Shown here: piece by piece, positions 26,788-34,797 of the stretch
How positions within the stretch are numbered: the first letter of the stretch is position 1
How the letters are laid out: every line of letters starts with the position of its first letter
Assembly (NCBI RefSeq): GCF_022230955.1
Contig: NZ_JAKKFI010000116.1
Span: 1 to 64,000 of the forward strand
DNA: 64,000 nt
Origin: Micromonospora cabrerizensis
Lineage (GTDB): Bacteria; Actinomycetota; Actinomycetes; Mycobacteriales; Micromonosporaceae
Direction of reading: 5' to 3'
Notes under the pieces: model-generated
What the model was told of the DNA's origin: nothing
What the model saw: only the letters and a program-made list of their open reading frames with translations
Databases searched by the model: none
Position numbers and translations under genes: made by a program

Positions 26788-27959
26788 GCCGCCGGTTGCG
26801 GCCCACCCTGCGGTTGCGGCTGACCCTGCTCAACGGGGTGCTGCTGATCGGGGCCGGCGCGATCCTGGTGCTGCTGGCCTGGCTGCTGGTCCGTGACGCG
26901 CTGCGACCCACCGACGAGTTGCTGCCCGGCACGGTCGTGCTGCTGGCCGACGGCGAGTCGATGGACGCCGCCCAGTGGCAGCGGCAACTCGTCGACGCCG
27001 CCTCCGGGGAGCTGCTGGCCAAGGGTCTCGTCGCGCTGCTGGCGATCAGCGTCGTCGGGGTGGCCGGGGCGTACGCGGTGGCCGGGCGGGCGCTGCGCCC
27101 ACTGCACCAGGTCACCGCGACCGCCCAGCGGCTCGGCGAGGCGACCCTGGACCAGCGGATCGGCTACTCGGGCGCCGACGACGAGGTGGCCGAGCTGGCC
27201 AAGACGTTCGACGCCATGCTGGACCGGATCGCGTCCGCCTTCGAGGCGCAGAAACGCTTCGTGGCGAACGCCTCGCACGAGCTGCGTACCCCGCTCGCCG
27301 TGATGCGCACCGAGATCGACGTGACGCTCAGCGACGACGACGCGGACGCCGCCGAGTACCGCCGGATGGCGACAGTGGTCCGCGACGCCTCGGAGCGGGC
27401 CAACGGCCTGGTGGACGCGCTGCTGGTGCTGGCCCGCAGCGAGGCCCAGGCCGGGCGGCAGTTGGGCCGGCGTACCGAGTGTGACCTCGCCGCCGGCACC
27501 GCCAACGCGCTGTCCGCGATGCGTCGGGAGGTGGAACGGATCGGCCTGAAGGTCCAGACGTCACTGGAGTCCGCGCCGGTCGTCGGTGACCCGGGGCTGC
27601 TCGACCGGCTGGCCGGCAACCTCATCGAGAACGCGGTCCGCTACAACCACCTGCACGGCCGGCTCTGGGTGCGCACCGGCACCGACGGCGACCGGTCCTG
27701 GCTGGTGGTGGGCAACACCGGCTTCGAGGTGGACCAGGCCGACGTGCCGGGGCTGTTCGAGCCGTTCCGGCGTGGTGGCCGCGAACGGACCGGTGCTCGC
27801 GGCTCCGGCCTGGGGTTGTCCATCGTCCGGGCGGTCTGCACGGCGCACGGCGGCACGGTACGGGTGATCGCGCAGTCGGGTGGTGGTCTGGAGGTGACCG
27901 TCACCCTCCCGTCGGCGGACGCCCCGGCGCTGAACGGGTCGGTGCCCAGCCACGGCTGA
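26784..27959 (+). CDS. Sensor histidine kinase, cognate of the upstream regulator
   Basis: A 391-aa kinase with two membrane segments (about 15-36 and 81-100) around a small extracellular loop of about 45 residues, a HAMP linker (ALRPLHQVTATAQRLGEATL), HisKA with phospho-acceptor His165 (NASHELRTPLAVM) and HATPase_c motifs (N-box NLIENAVRYN, G2 GSGLGLSIV). The short sensor loop suggests detection of a membrane or envelope signal rather than a large ligand. It overlaps the regulator gene by 4 nt. Confidence 0.95.
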   Translation: MSRRLRPTLRLRLTLLNGVLLIGAGAILVLLAWLLVRDALRPTDELLPGTVVLLADGESMDAAQWQRQLVDAASGELLAKGLVALLAISVVGVAGAYAVAGRALRPLHQVTATAQRLGEATLDQRIGYSGADDEVAELAKTFDAMLDRIASAFEAQKRFVANASHELRTPLAVMRTEIDVTLSDDDADAAEYRRMATVVRDASERANGLVDALLVLARSEAQAGRQLGRRTECDLAAGTANALSAMRREVERIGLKVQTSLESAPVVGDPGLLDRLAGNLIENAVRYNHLHGRLWVRTGTDGDRSWLVVGNTGFEVDQADVPGLFEPFRRGGRERTGARGSGLGLSIVRAVCTAHGGTVRVIAQSGGGLEVTVTLPSADAPALNGSVPSHG

Positions 27960-28031
27960 CGGGGGTTGCGCGCGGCGTCCCGCCGGTGGAAAGATCACGG
28001 CGTCAGCCCAACAAGCGAAGGGGGGTGCGTC

Positions 28032-28076
28032 GATGTCCACCGATCATGACTCCGCACCCCGGGTGTGCGCCGGCTG
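28032..28076 (+). CDS. Possible 14-residue leader peptide upstream of the VOC pair
   Basis: ATG at 28032 is preceded by an AAGGGGGGTG run about 5 nt away, an unusually strong site, and opens a 14-codon frame (MSTDHDSAPRVCAG) that stops 44 nt before the VOC gene. Position and strong initiation fit a regulatory upstream ORF. It could also be chance. It has no run of a single amino acid that would point to a classical attenuator. Confidence 0.4.
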
Positions 28077-28120
28077 ACTCCCGGAAGCGGAGCGTCCCAT
28101 CCCGTACGGAGGGAACACCC

Positions 28121-28528
28121 GTGTATCCACGGATCCGCAACATCAGTTTCGACTGTCACGACACGTACGCCCTGGCGGGCTTCTGGGCCGCCGTGCTCGG
28201 GTACGCCCGGCACGGTGAGGACGTCCCCGGTGATCCGGAGGCGGCCCTGCTGCCGCAGGATGACGCCACCCCGAACCTGTTCTTCCAAGAGGTGCCGGAG
28301 GACAAGGTGACCAAGAACCGGCTGCACATCTGCCTGGAGCCGGTCGACCGGACGCGGGACGAGGAGATCGAGCGGGTGCTCGGCCTCGGCGCCACCGTGG
28401 TCACCGACCGACGGCGGGCCGACGGCACGGGTTGGGCGGTGCTCGCCGACCCGGAGGGGAACGAGTTCTGCGTGGTCCGCAGCGCCGGGGAACGTGTCCA
28501 CACCACCACTGTGGAGGACCAGCTGTGA
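28121..28528 (+). CDS. VOC-family (glyoxalase-like) protein 1
   Basis: A 135-aa protein of the vicinal-oxygen-chelate fold (Glyoxalase_6-like): NISFDCHDTYALAGFWAAVL at the start, LFFQEVPEDKVTKNRLHICL in the middle, WAVLADPEGNEFCVV near the end. Candidate metal ligands are His9/His14-region, His in RLHICL and Glu in GNEF. Members include dioxygenases, glyoxalases and antibiotic-binding proteins; the substrate is unknown. GTG 28121 is supported by ACGGAGGGA 7 nt upstream. It overlaps its paralogue by 4 nt. Confidence 0.85.
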   Translation: MYPRIRNISFDCHDTYALAGFWAAVLGYARHGEDVPGDPEAALLPQDDATPNLFFQEVPEDKVTKNRLHICLEPVDRTRDEEIERVLGLGATVVTDRRRADGTGWAVLADPEGNEFCVVRSAGERVHTTTVEDQL

Positions 28529-28944
28529 GTTCGACGATCCACAACATCAGCATCGACTGCCACGACACGTACGCGCTGGCCGGCTTCTGGGCGCAGGTCT
28601 TCGACTGCCCCCGGCACCCCGACGACTTCCCCGGCGACCCGGAGGCGATGCTCCTGCCGCCGGGTGGCCCGGAGGTGCTCTTCCTCGCCGTGCCCGAGGG
28701 CAAGGCGGTGAAGAACCGACTGCACCTGGACCTGCAACCCACCGACCGCACGCGGGCCGAGGAGGTCGAGCGGCTGCTGGGCATCGGCGCGACGCTCGTC
28801 GCCGACCACGTCGGCCCGACCGGCGGGGGTTGGGTGGTGCTCGCCGACCCGGAGGGCAACGAGTTCTGCGTGCTCGGCAACGCTGACGAGCGGGCGGCGG
28901 CAGCGGCGGCGCGGGCCGCGGCGGGAGACGGCGAACCGGCCTGA
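28525..28944 (+). CDS. VOC-family (glyoxalase-like) protein 2
   Basis: A 139-aa paralogue of the preceding gene: NISIDCHDTYALAGFWAQVF, AVPEGKAVKNRLHLDLQPTD, WVVLADPEGNEFCVLG, then an Ala-rich tail absent from copy 1. The core is about 60 percent identical by eye to copy 1, so this is a tandem duplication. GTG overlaps the previous stop. A product of two linked VOC chains could act as a heterodimer, since VOC sites often form between two chains. Confidence 0.87.
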   Translation: MSSTIHNISIDCHDTYALAGFWAQVFDCPRHPDDFPGDPEAMLLPPGGPEVLFLAVPEGKAVKNRLHLDLQPTDRTRAEEVERLLGIGATLVADHVGPTGGGWVVLADPEGNEFCVLGNADERAAAAAARAAAGDGEPA

Positions 28945-28961
28945 CCGCCGGCGTACGACCA

Positions 28962-28995
28962 GGGGTCCCGGTCACCTTCGGGTGCCCGGGGCCCC
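28962..28995. terminator. Terminator hairpin between the VOC pair and the AHSA1 gene
   Basis: GGGGTCCCGGTCACC (28962-28976) pairs with GGTGCCCGGGGCCCC (28981-28995) with one G-T wobble and one mismatch. It overlaps the last codons of the converging AHSA1 gene. Confidence 0.55.
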
Positions 28996-29460
28996 CTGGC
29001 TCTCGGCGACCTCGGCGAGTTGTGCGGTGACCGAACCCCAGCCGTCCGCGAAGCCGATCTTCTCGTGCAGGTCACGAGCGGCGGGATCACCGTGGCGGAC
29101 GACGACCCGGTACTCCGTGCCGTCCGGGTGATCCCTCATCGTGATCTCCGCGGTCATCGGGATTGGGCTGGGGTTGGCGGGCCGCCAGGCGCTGTCGATC
29201 ACGTTCGTGAAGACGATCCGCTCACGATCGTCGACGACGAGGAAGCACGCGTCGAGGTGCGGGACGAACTCCACCCCGTCGTCGCTCATCCGGGTCACCA
29301 GCGCGCCGCCGGGCCGAACCTCCAGGCGGTCGACGCGGCACAGAGACGGCGCCGGGACCCACCACTTCTCGAAGCGGGACGGGTCGGTCCAGGCGGTCCA
29401 CACGGCAGCGCGAGGGGCGCGGATGACCCGCGTCATGGTCAAATCCAGATCGGGATTCAT
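28972..29460 (-). CDS. SRPBCC / AHSA1-like domain protein
   Basis: A 162-aa START-like fold protein (MTRVIRAPRAAVWTAWTDPS, FEKWWVPAP, EYRVVVRHGDPAARDLHEKI, FADGWGSVTAQLAE). These proteins bind hydrophobic ligands in a helix-grip cavity; the molecule here is unknown. It is the second gene of a pair with an ArsR-type repressor and overlaps it by 4 nt (ATGA), the common ArsR-SRPBCC module in which the repressor controls both genes. Confidence 0.88.
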   Translation of the reverse strand: MNPDLDLTMTRVIRAPRAAVWTAWTDPSRFEKWWVPAPSLCRVDRLEVRPGGALVTRMSDDGVEFVPHLDACFLVVDDRERIVFTNVIDSAWRPANPSPIPMTAEITMRDHPDGTEYRVVVRHGDPAARDLHEKIGFADGWGSVTAQLAEVAESQGAPGTRR

Positions 29461-29795
29461 TGCTGATTCTCCTGCTGATCGGTGACGAGGCGTTCGAGGC
29501 GATCCGTGCGCTCCTCCCAGATCCGGCGCTGCTCCGCGAGCCAGTCGTCGACGACGGCGAGTCGCTCGCGGTTGAGCACACAGGTGCGCACCCGGCCGGA
29601 CTTGGTCGTGCGGATCAGCCCGTTCGATTCGAGCGTCTGCACGTGCTTCATGAACGAGGGAAGGGTCATCGGGAACTCGCGGGCGAGATCGCCGACGCTC
29701 GTCGGGCCGTGCCCGAGGCGTCGGATGACCCAGCGCCGGGTCGGGTCGGCGAGGGCGACGAACACGCCGTCGAGCTGCGCCGAATACTGTGCCAT
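29457..29795 (-). CDS. ArsR-family transcriptional repressor
   Basis: A 112-aa winged-helix protein: LDGVFVALADPTRRWVIRRL, SVGDLAREFPMTLPSFMKHV as recognition region, then a beta wing (GLIRTTKSGRVRTCVLN). There are no Cys/His metal sites, so it probably belongs to the non-metal ArsR group that pairs with SRPBCC genes. The ATG at 29795 is chosen because the protein then begins as in relatives (MAQYSAQLDGVF). A perfect inverted repeat lies 4 bp upstream. Confidence 0.88.
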   Translation of the reverse strand: MAQYSAQLDGVFVALADPTRRWVIRRLGHGPTSVGDLAREFPMTLPSFMKHVQTLESNGLIRTTKSGRVRTCVLNRERLAVVDDWLAEQRRIWEERTDRLERLVTDQQENQQ

Positions 29796-29798
29796 GCG

Positions 29799-29827
29799 GC
29801 TAAGTGTTGCGGGAGATGACACTTAGC
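29799..29827. promoter_or_regulatory. Inverted-repeat operator of the ArsR/AHSA1 unit
   Basis: GCTAAGTGT (29799-29807) and ACACTTAGC (29819-29827) are perfect 9-bp arms around 11 bp. It begins 3 bp upstream of the ArsR start codon and so covers the promoter or first transcribed bases. Autorepression through this site is the simplest reading. Confidence 0.75.
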
Positions 29828-29927
29828 GCAAGGGCAAAGTATTTTTCCATGATCGACGAGGCGGCGGGGCAGGCGGCGGTGGTGTTAGATGAGCGCCCAC
29901 AGCGAGCCAGCGAAAGGCGTGGGGCAG

Positions 29928-30431
29928 ATGGACACGACGGCGACGGAGCCGGTGCAGGCGTACCTCAGCGCGACCGGTGAACGGCTTCGGGCCGACGGCT
30001 GCGAGGTGAGGATCGAGGACTGGGGCGGCGCGCCGGTGCTCATCGGCTACCGGGGTGATTTCAAGCTGCGGTGGATGGCGACGAAGATGCACCTGTTCAC
30101 GATCGCCGCGCCGGCCGCGCTGGTCACGGCGGACGCCCTGCAGAGCTTCACGGCCATGGCAATGGACTACGTACTGGCCCGCAAGGGGCAGCTGCGCGGC
30201 TTTCAGAACGGCATGGCGGTGTTCCCCGCCCTGGTCGGCACCCAGATCGACCCGGCGGCCTCCACGTGGGCGCAGCAGGGGCAGCAGGTGAGGTTCGCGG
30301 CGGTGGGCCGCCCGGTGGCGGTGGACGCCAACACCGGCACGGCAGCCGCGTACCGGGGCAACCCGGTGCTCGGCATCATCTACGCCGCCCACCTGCGCAG
30401 CAAGCTGAACGCGTACTTCCCGGTGGTCTGA
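29928..30431 (+). CDS. Conserved hypothetical protein
   Basis: A 167-aa soluble protein with no family I can name. It opens MDTTATEPVQAYLSATGERL, followed by EDWGGAPVLIGYRGDFKLRW, KMHLFTIAA, YVLARKGQLRGFQNGMAVFP and a C-terminal GNPVLGIIYAAHLRSKLNAY. The Trp/Arg-rich strand pattern looks like an alpha/beta fold. ATG 29928 follows a GGGG run at 3-6 nt; an in-frame ATG at 29889 would add 13 residues. It is divergent from the ArsR gene and ends before a strong hairpin shared with the next gene. Confidence 0.65.
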   Translation: MDTTATEPVQAYLSATGERLRADGCEVRIEDWGGAPVLIGYRGDFKLRWMATKMHLFTIAAPAALVTADALQSFTAMAMDYVLARKGQLRGFQNGMAVFPALVGTQIDPAASTWAQQGQQVRFAAVGRPVAVDANTGTAAAYRGNPVLGIIYAAHLRSKLNAYFPVV

Positions 30432-30449
30432 CGCCGAGCGGTACGGCAC

Positions 30450-30483
30450 GGGGCCCCGGCCACCCGAGGGTGGCCAGGGCCCC
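30450..30483. terminator. Bidirectional terminator hairpin
   Basis: GGGGCCCCGGCCACCC (30450-30465) pairs with GGGTGGCCAGGGCCCC (30468-30483), with one mismatch and a 2-nt gap, between two converging genes. Confidence 0.8.
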
Positions 30484-30495
30484 GGTCGATCACGG

Positions 30496-31269
30496 TCAGG
30501 AGCGCTGCTCGACCTGACCCCGGATCGTGACGAACTCGGCCTTGGCCTGGTCGGCGGACTTGAAGTACATGACCACCATGCCCAGGCTGCCCTTGTCGGC
30601 CCAGACGCAGACGCCCAGCGGCACGCTCTCCGCCTTGCCGTCGCCGCACTTCGCCTCACCGCCGAGCGGGCCGGGATCGACGGCCGCCAGGTTGGTGACC
30701 GTCAGCTCGGCGGAGAGCCCGCTGATGGCGGCGTCCATCTCCTTCTTCGGGTCGTTCAACAGGCCGGACGCGCCGGCGATCATGACGAGGTCCTGCTTGG
30801 TCGGGTCGCCGTAGAAGGCGCCGACCGCGCTGGTCTCGTTCTGCACCGACGACTTCATCTCGCGGACCATCTGGTCGGCGGCCGTCTGCAGCTGCGGGTC
30901 GGTGACCTTCGGCCGGCCGGCGAGGGTGGCCGGCGCGACCACCCGGGTCTTGCTGGCGTCGACGACGTCGCCCACCTCGTCCTTGACCGTGAGCCAGGTG
31001 ATCACCCCGCCGCCGACGCAGAGCACCAGCACCACGGCCAGCACGATCAGCACGATCTTGCCGACCTTCGACTTCTTCTTCACCGGCTGCGGGGCGCCGA
31101 GCAGGTTGGGATCGCCGTACGGCTGACCCGGCTGCGCGGGCGGGAATCCCTGCTGCTGCGGCGGCGGCCAACCACCGGGCTGCTGCGGCTGGCCCGGCTG
31201 ACCGGGCTGCTGCGGCGGGGTGGGGGAATCGTGCGGCGGGCCGTAGGGGTTGGCCGGCGGCTGGGACAT
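30496..31269 (-). CDS. Membrane-anchored hypothetical protein with Pro/Gln-rich cytoplasmic tail
   Basis: A 257-aa protein: residues 1-65 are Pro/Gln/Gly-rich (GQPGQPQQPGGWPPPQQQG), a basic KKKSKVGK stretch precedes a membrane segment (IVLIVLAVVLVLCVGGGVI), and the remaining 170 residues are extracytoplasmic. The outer domain (QTAADQMVREMKSSVQNETS, paired Cys in EAKCGDGKAE and GVCVWADK) resembles the many actinobacterial DUF-type single-pass proteins. No function assigned. The start is ATG 31269. Confidence 0.72.
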   Translation of the reverse strand: MSQPPANPYGPPHDSPTPPQQPGQPGQPQQPGGWPPPQQQGFPPAQPGQPYGDPNLLGAPQPVKKKSKVGKIVLIVLAVVLVLCVGGGVITWLTVKDEVGDVVDASKTRVVAPATLAGRPKVTDPQLQTAADQMVREMKSSVQNETSAVGAFYGDPTKQDLVMIAGASGLLNDPKKEMDAAISGLSAELTVTNLAAVDPGPLGGEAKCGDGKAESVPLGVCVWADKGSLGMVVMYFKSADQAKAEFVTIRGQVEQRS

Positions 31270-31375
31270 CAGTCAGCTCCAAGTTGGGGGTGCAAAGCGC
31301 GTGATCTTAACCCGCTGAAGACCCCGAGCGTTGTCCCTGCACAGGCTCCCTGCGACCGCCATCTGATCACAAACG

Positions 31376-31421
31376 GTCGCGGTGGCCGGCCGTCCACCAG
31401 GGACGCTCCGACCACCGCGAC
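31376..31421 (-). terminator. Terminator-like structure downstream of fadB
   Basis: GTCGCGGTGG (31376-31385) is complementary to CCACCGCGAC (31412-31421), and a smaller CGTCC/GGACG stem is nested inside. It lies 18 nt beyond the fadB stop on the minus strand. Confidence 0.5.
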
Positions 31422-31438
31422 GGTGGTGCTGTGATCGG

Positions 31439-33499
31439 TCAGGCCGGCAGACTCGCCGCCCCGCGCGGCAGGAAACGCGTGCCGGTGACCCGCTCCGACG
31501 TGCCCGTCCGGTCCAGGTACGGCGTCACGCCGCCCAGGTGGAACGGCCAACCGGCGCCCAGGATCATGCACAGGTCGATGTCCTGCGCCTCGGCGACCAC
31601 GCCCTCGTCCAGCATCAGCCGGATCTCCTGCGCGAGCGCGTCGAGCGCGTTCTGGCGTACCTGCTCGGCGGTCAGCGGCTGGTCACCGACGACGAGCAGC
31701 TTGGCCACCTCGTCGTTGACCTGGTCGTCGACCACGATCGGCTGGCCCGAGTCGGCGATCCGCTTGAGGTTCTCGCTGACGCCGAACCGGTCCGGGTACG
31801 CGGCGTGCAGGGTGCCGCCCACGTGGTACGCGACGGCCGGCCCGACCAGCTGGAGCAGGGCGAGCGGACGCATCGGCAGGCCCAGCGGGTCCAGTGCGCT
31901 GTTGGCCACGTCCAGTGGGGTGCCCTGGTCGACGGCGGCGAAGACGGTGCCCAGGAAGCGGGTGAGCAGCCGGTTCACCACGAACGCCGGGGCGTCGGAG
32001 ACCAGCACGCTCGACTTCCTGAGCTGCTGGCCGACCGCGAACGCGGTGGCGAGCGTGACGTCGTCGGTGCGCTCACCACGGACGATCTCCAGCAGCGGCA
32101 GCACCGCCACCGGGTTGAAGAAGTGGAAGCCGACCACCCGCTCCGGGTGCGCCAGCTCGGCGGCCATCTCGGTGATCGACAGCGAACTGGTGTTGGTGGC
32201 GAGCACCGCCTCCGGGGAGACGATCTTCTCCAGCTCGGCCCAGACCTGCTTCTTGACACCCAGGTCCTCGAAGACGGCCTCGATGACGAAGTCGGCGTCC
32301 GCGAAGGCGCTCTTGTCGACCGTGCCGCTGACCAGGCCGTACAGCTTGGCGGCGGTGTTCTTGTCCATCCGGCCCTTGATGACGGCCTTCTCGATCTGGG
32401 TGTGCACGTAGCCGACGCCCTTGTCCACCCGGGACTGGTCGAGGTCGGTCATCACCACCGGCACCTGGAGGCGGCGGGCGAACAGCAGCGCCAACTGGCT
32501 GGCCATCAGGCCGGCGCCGACGATGCCGACCTTCGTGATCGTGCGGGCCAGGCCCTTGTCCGGTGCGCCGGCCGGCCGCTTGGCCCGCCGCTGCACCAGG
32601 TCGAACGCGTACAGACCGCTGCGCAGCTCCTCGGAGAAGACCAGGTCCGCGAGGGCCTCGTCCTCGGCGGCGGTGCCGGCGGCGAAGTCGGCGTCCTTCG
32701 CCGTCTCCAGCAGGTCGAGGGCCTTGTACGCGGCCGGGACCGCGCCGTGCAGCCGCTGGTTCAGCGTCTCCCGGGCGAAGTAGAGCACGCCCGCCCACAT
32801 GTCCTTGTCGACCTCGGGCCGGGTCACGGTGACCTGACCCCGCACCACCCCGGCGGCCCACTCCAGGGACCGCTCCAGGAAGTCGGCCGGCTCCAGGAGG
32901 ATGTCCGCGATGCCCAGCTCGGCGGCCTGCTTCGGCTTGAGCATCTTGTTCTGCATCAGCGGGTTCTGGATGATCACCTGGGTGGCGGCGGGAATGCCGA
33001 TCAGGTTCGGCAGCAGTTGGGTGCCGCCCCAGCCCGGCACCAGACCGAGGGAGACCTCGGGCAGGGCCAGAGCCGCCGCCCCACCGGAGAGCGTCCGGTA
33101 GTGGCAGTGCAGCGCCAGCTCCAGGCCGCCGCCCATCGCCGCGCCGTTGACGAACGCGAAGGTGGGGACGGAGCTGTCCTTGAGCCGGGCGAAGACCCGG
33201 TGACCCAGCCGGCCGATCTCCAGTGCCTGCGCGCGGTCGGCGAGTTGCGGCAGGCCGACGATGTCCGCGCCCACGCAGAAGATGTACGGCTTGCCGGTGA
33301 CCGCGATGAACGCCGGGTCGGCGGCGAGCGCGGCGGTGATCGCCTCGTCCAGGCTGGCCAGGCCACCCGGGCCGAAGGTGTTCGGCTTGGTGTGGTCGAA
33401 GCCGTTGTCCAGCGTGATGAGGGCGGCGGGGCGGTCCAGCCCCGGTACGTTCACCTGACGCAGCAGCGCCCTGGTGACGACCTCGTTCGGTGCCTTCAC
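31439..33499 (-). CDS. fadB: Bifunctional enoyl-CoA hydratase / 3-hydroxyacyl-CoA dehydrogenase (FadB-type)
   Basis: A 686-aa beta-oxidation enzyme. The N-terminal crotonase domain (ITLDNGFDHTKPNTFGPGGL, FCVGADIVGLPQ, GAAMGGGLELALHCHYR) hydrates enoyl-CoA. The C-terminal part binds NAD (KVGIVGAGLMASQLALLFAR) and oxidises 3-hydroxyacyl-CoA (EAVFEDLGVKKQVWAEL, VGFHFFNPVAVLPLLEIVRG). Crotonase Glu residues appear conserved. GTG 33499 overlaps the thiolase stop by 4 nt, so fadA and fadB are coupled and form the trifunctional beta-oxidation pair. Confidence 0.93.
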   Translation of the reverse strand: MKAPNEVVTRALLRQVNVPGLDRPAALITLDNGFDHTKPNTFGPGGLASLDEAITAALAADPAFIAVTGKPYIFCVGADIVGLPQLADRAQALEIGRLGHRVFARLKDSSVPTFAFVNGAAMGGGLELALHCHYRTLSGGAAALALPEVSLGLVPGWGGTQLLPNLIGIPAATQVIIQNPLMQNKMLKPKQAAELGIADILLEPADFLERSLEWAAGVVRGQVTVTRPEVDKDMWAGVLYFARETLNQRLHGAVPAAYKALDLLETAKDADFAAGTAAEDEALADLVFSEELRSGLYAFDLVQRRAKRPAGAPDKGLARTITKVGIVGAGLMASQLALLFARRLQVPVVMTDLDQSRVDKGVGYVHTQIEKAVIKGRMDKNTAAKLYGLVSGTVDKSAFADADFVIEAVFEDLGVKKQVWAELEKIVSPEAVLATNTSSLSITEMAAELAHPERVVGFHFFNPVAVLPLLEIVRGERTDDVTLATAFAVGQQLRKSSVLVSDAPAFVVNRLLTRFLGTVFAAVDQGTPLDVANSALDPLGLPMRPLALLQLVGPAVAYHVGGTLHAAYPDRFGVSENLKRIADSGQPIVVDDQVNDEVAKLLVVGDQPLTAEQVRQNALDALAQEIRLMLDEGVVAEAQDIDLCMILGAGWPFHLGGVTPYLDRTGTSERVTGTRFLPRGAASLPA

Positions 33500-34692
33500 T
33501 TGTTGCCACCCTCCCAGTGCGGGTTCTCCCAGATGACCGTGCCGCCCATGCCGATGCCGATGCACATGGCGGTGACGCCGTAGCGGACCTCGGGGTGCTC
33601 GGCGAACTGGCGAGCCAGCTGGGTCATCAGCCGTACGCCGGAGGAGGCCAGCGGGTGACCGATGGCGATCGCGCCGCCCCACGGGTTGACCCGTGCGTCG
33701 TCGTCGGCGATGCCGAAGTGGTCGAGGAAGGCGAGCACCTGCACGGCGAACGCCTCGTTCAGCTCGAACAGGCCGATGTCGTCGATGCTGAGCCCGGCCA
33801 GGCGCAGCGCCTTCTCCGTCGACGGGATCGGGCCGACGCCCATCACCTCCGGCTCCACACCCACGAAGCCGAACGACACCAGCCGCATGGCGATCGGCAG
33901 GCCCAGCTCGCGGGCGGTCGCCTCGTCGGCCAGCAGGCTCGCGGTGGCGCCGTCGTTCAGGCCGGCCGCGTTGCCCGCGGTGACCTTGCCGTGCGGGCGG
34001 AACGGGGTCTTCAGGGTGGCGAGCTTCTCCAGTGAGGTGTCCCGCGGGGCCTCGTCCACAGTGGCCAGACCCCAACCACCCTCCGCGTCGCGGATCGACA
34101 TCGGCACCAGGTCGTCCTGGAGCTTGCCGTTGGCGTACGCCTTGGCGGTCTTCTGCTGCGAGGCGAGCGCGAACGCGTCGGTGCGTGCCTTGGTGATGTG
34201 CGGGACCAGGTCGTGCAGGTTCTCCGCGGTGGAGCCCATGACCAGCGCGGACGGGTCGACCAGCTTCTCCGCGATGATGCGCGGGTTGGGGTCGACGCCC
34301 TCACCCATCGGGTGGCGGCCCATGTGCTCGACGCCACCCGCGATGGCGATGTCGTACGCGCCCATCGCGATGCCGCTGGCCACGGTGGTGACCGCGGTCA
34401 TCGCGCCGGCGCACATCCGGTCGATGGCGAAGCCGGGAACGGTCTTGGGCAGACCCGCCAGCAGCGCGGCGGTACGGCCGATGGTGAGGCCCTGGTCGCC
34501 GATCTGGGTGGTGGCCGCGATGGCGACCTCCTCGACCCGCTCCGGAGGCAGCTGCGGGTTGCGGCGCAGCAGCTCACGGATGCAGCGGATCACCAGGTCG
34601 TCGGCGCGGGTGTTGGCGTACATGCCACCCGCCTTGCCGAACGGGGTACGGACGCCATCGACGAAGACGACATCCCGGACTTCACGGGGCAC
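33496..34692 (-). CDS. fadA: Acetyl-CoA C-acyltransferase (FadA-type thiolase)
   Basis: A 398-aa thiolase that cleaves 3-ketoacyl-CoA to acetyl-CoA and a shortened acyl-CoA. The nucleophilic Cys sits in AIDRMCAGAMTA near residue 93; His in AIGHPLASSG and the second Cys in AMCIGIGMGG complete the active site. The GTG start has AGGAGG 8 nt upstream. First gene of the fadAB operon; about 190 bp upstream separates it from RNase D, with a TACT-4-AGTA palindrome over the likely promoter. Confidence 0.95.
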   Translation of the reverse strand: MPREVRDVVFVDGVRTPFGKAGGMYANTRADDLVIRCIRELLRRNPQLPPERVEEVAIAATTQIGDQGLTIGRTAALLAGLPKTVPGFAIDRMCAGAMTAVTTVASGIAMGAYDIAIAGGVEHMGRHPMGEGVDPNPRIIAEKLVDPSALVMGSTAENLHDLVPHITKARTDAFALASQQKTAKAYANGKLQDDLVPMSIRDAEGGWGLATVDEAPRDTSLEKLATLKTPFRPHGKVTAGNAAGLNDGATASLLADEATARELGLPIAMRLVSFGFVGVEPEVMGVGPIPSTEKALRLAGLSIDDIGLFELNEAFAVQVLAFLDHFGIADDDARVNPWGGAIAIGHPLASSGVRLMTQLARQFAEHPEVRYGVTAMCIGIGMGGTVIWENPHWEGGNK

Positions 34693-34781
34693 TTGAGCCT
34701 CCTATTCGACCATGATCCGGCCTTCGCGCCGAGCGCGCTACGGACCGGACAAGGGTCGCCGACACGGGCACGTTCCCCCGA

Positions 34782-34797
34782 ATGCTACTCGCCAGTA
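34782..34797 (-). promoter_or_regulatory. Candidate fadAB promoter with overlapping palindrome
   Basis: On the minus strand, TAGCAT (34782-34787) is a possible -10 about 90 nt upstream of fadA. It overlaps TACT-GGCG-AGTA (34786-34797), a 4-bp-arm palindrome flanked by further partial symmetry. This fits a TetR- or FadR-like operator, but the regulator is not in the window. Confidence 0.4.

Noticed and set aside
26784..27959. The two-component system as regulator of the three membrane paralogues
   Set aside because: No shared sequence motif was found upstream of both, and other genes lie between; adjacency alone is not enough.
29889..29927. Upstream ATG as the start of the hypothetical gene at 29928
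   Set aside because: No site precedes it; the internal ATG follows a G-run and starts the conserved-looking part. Kept only as an alternative.
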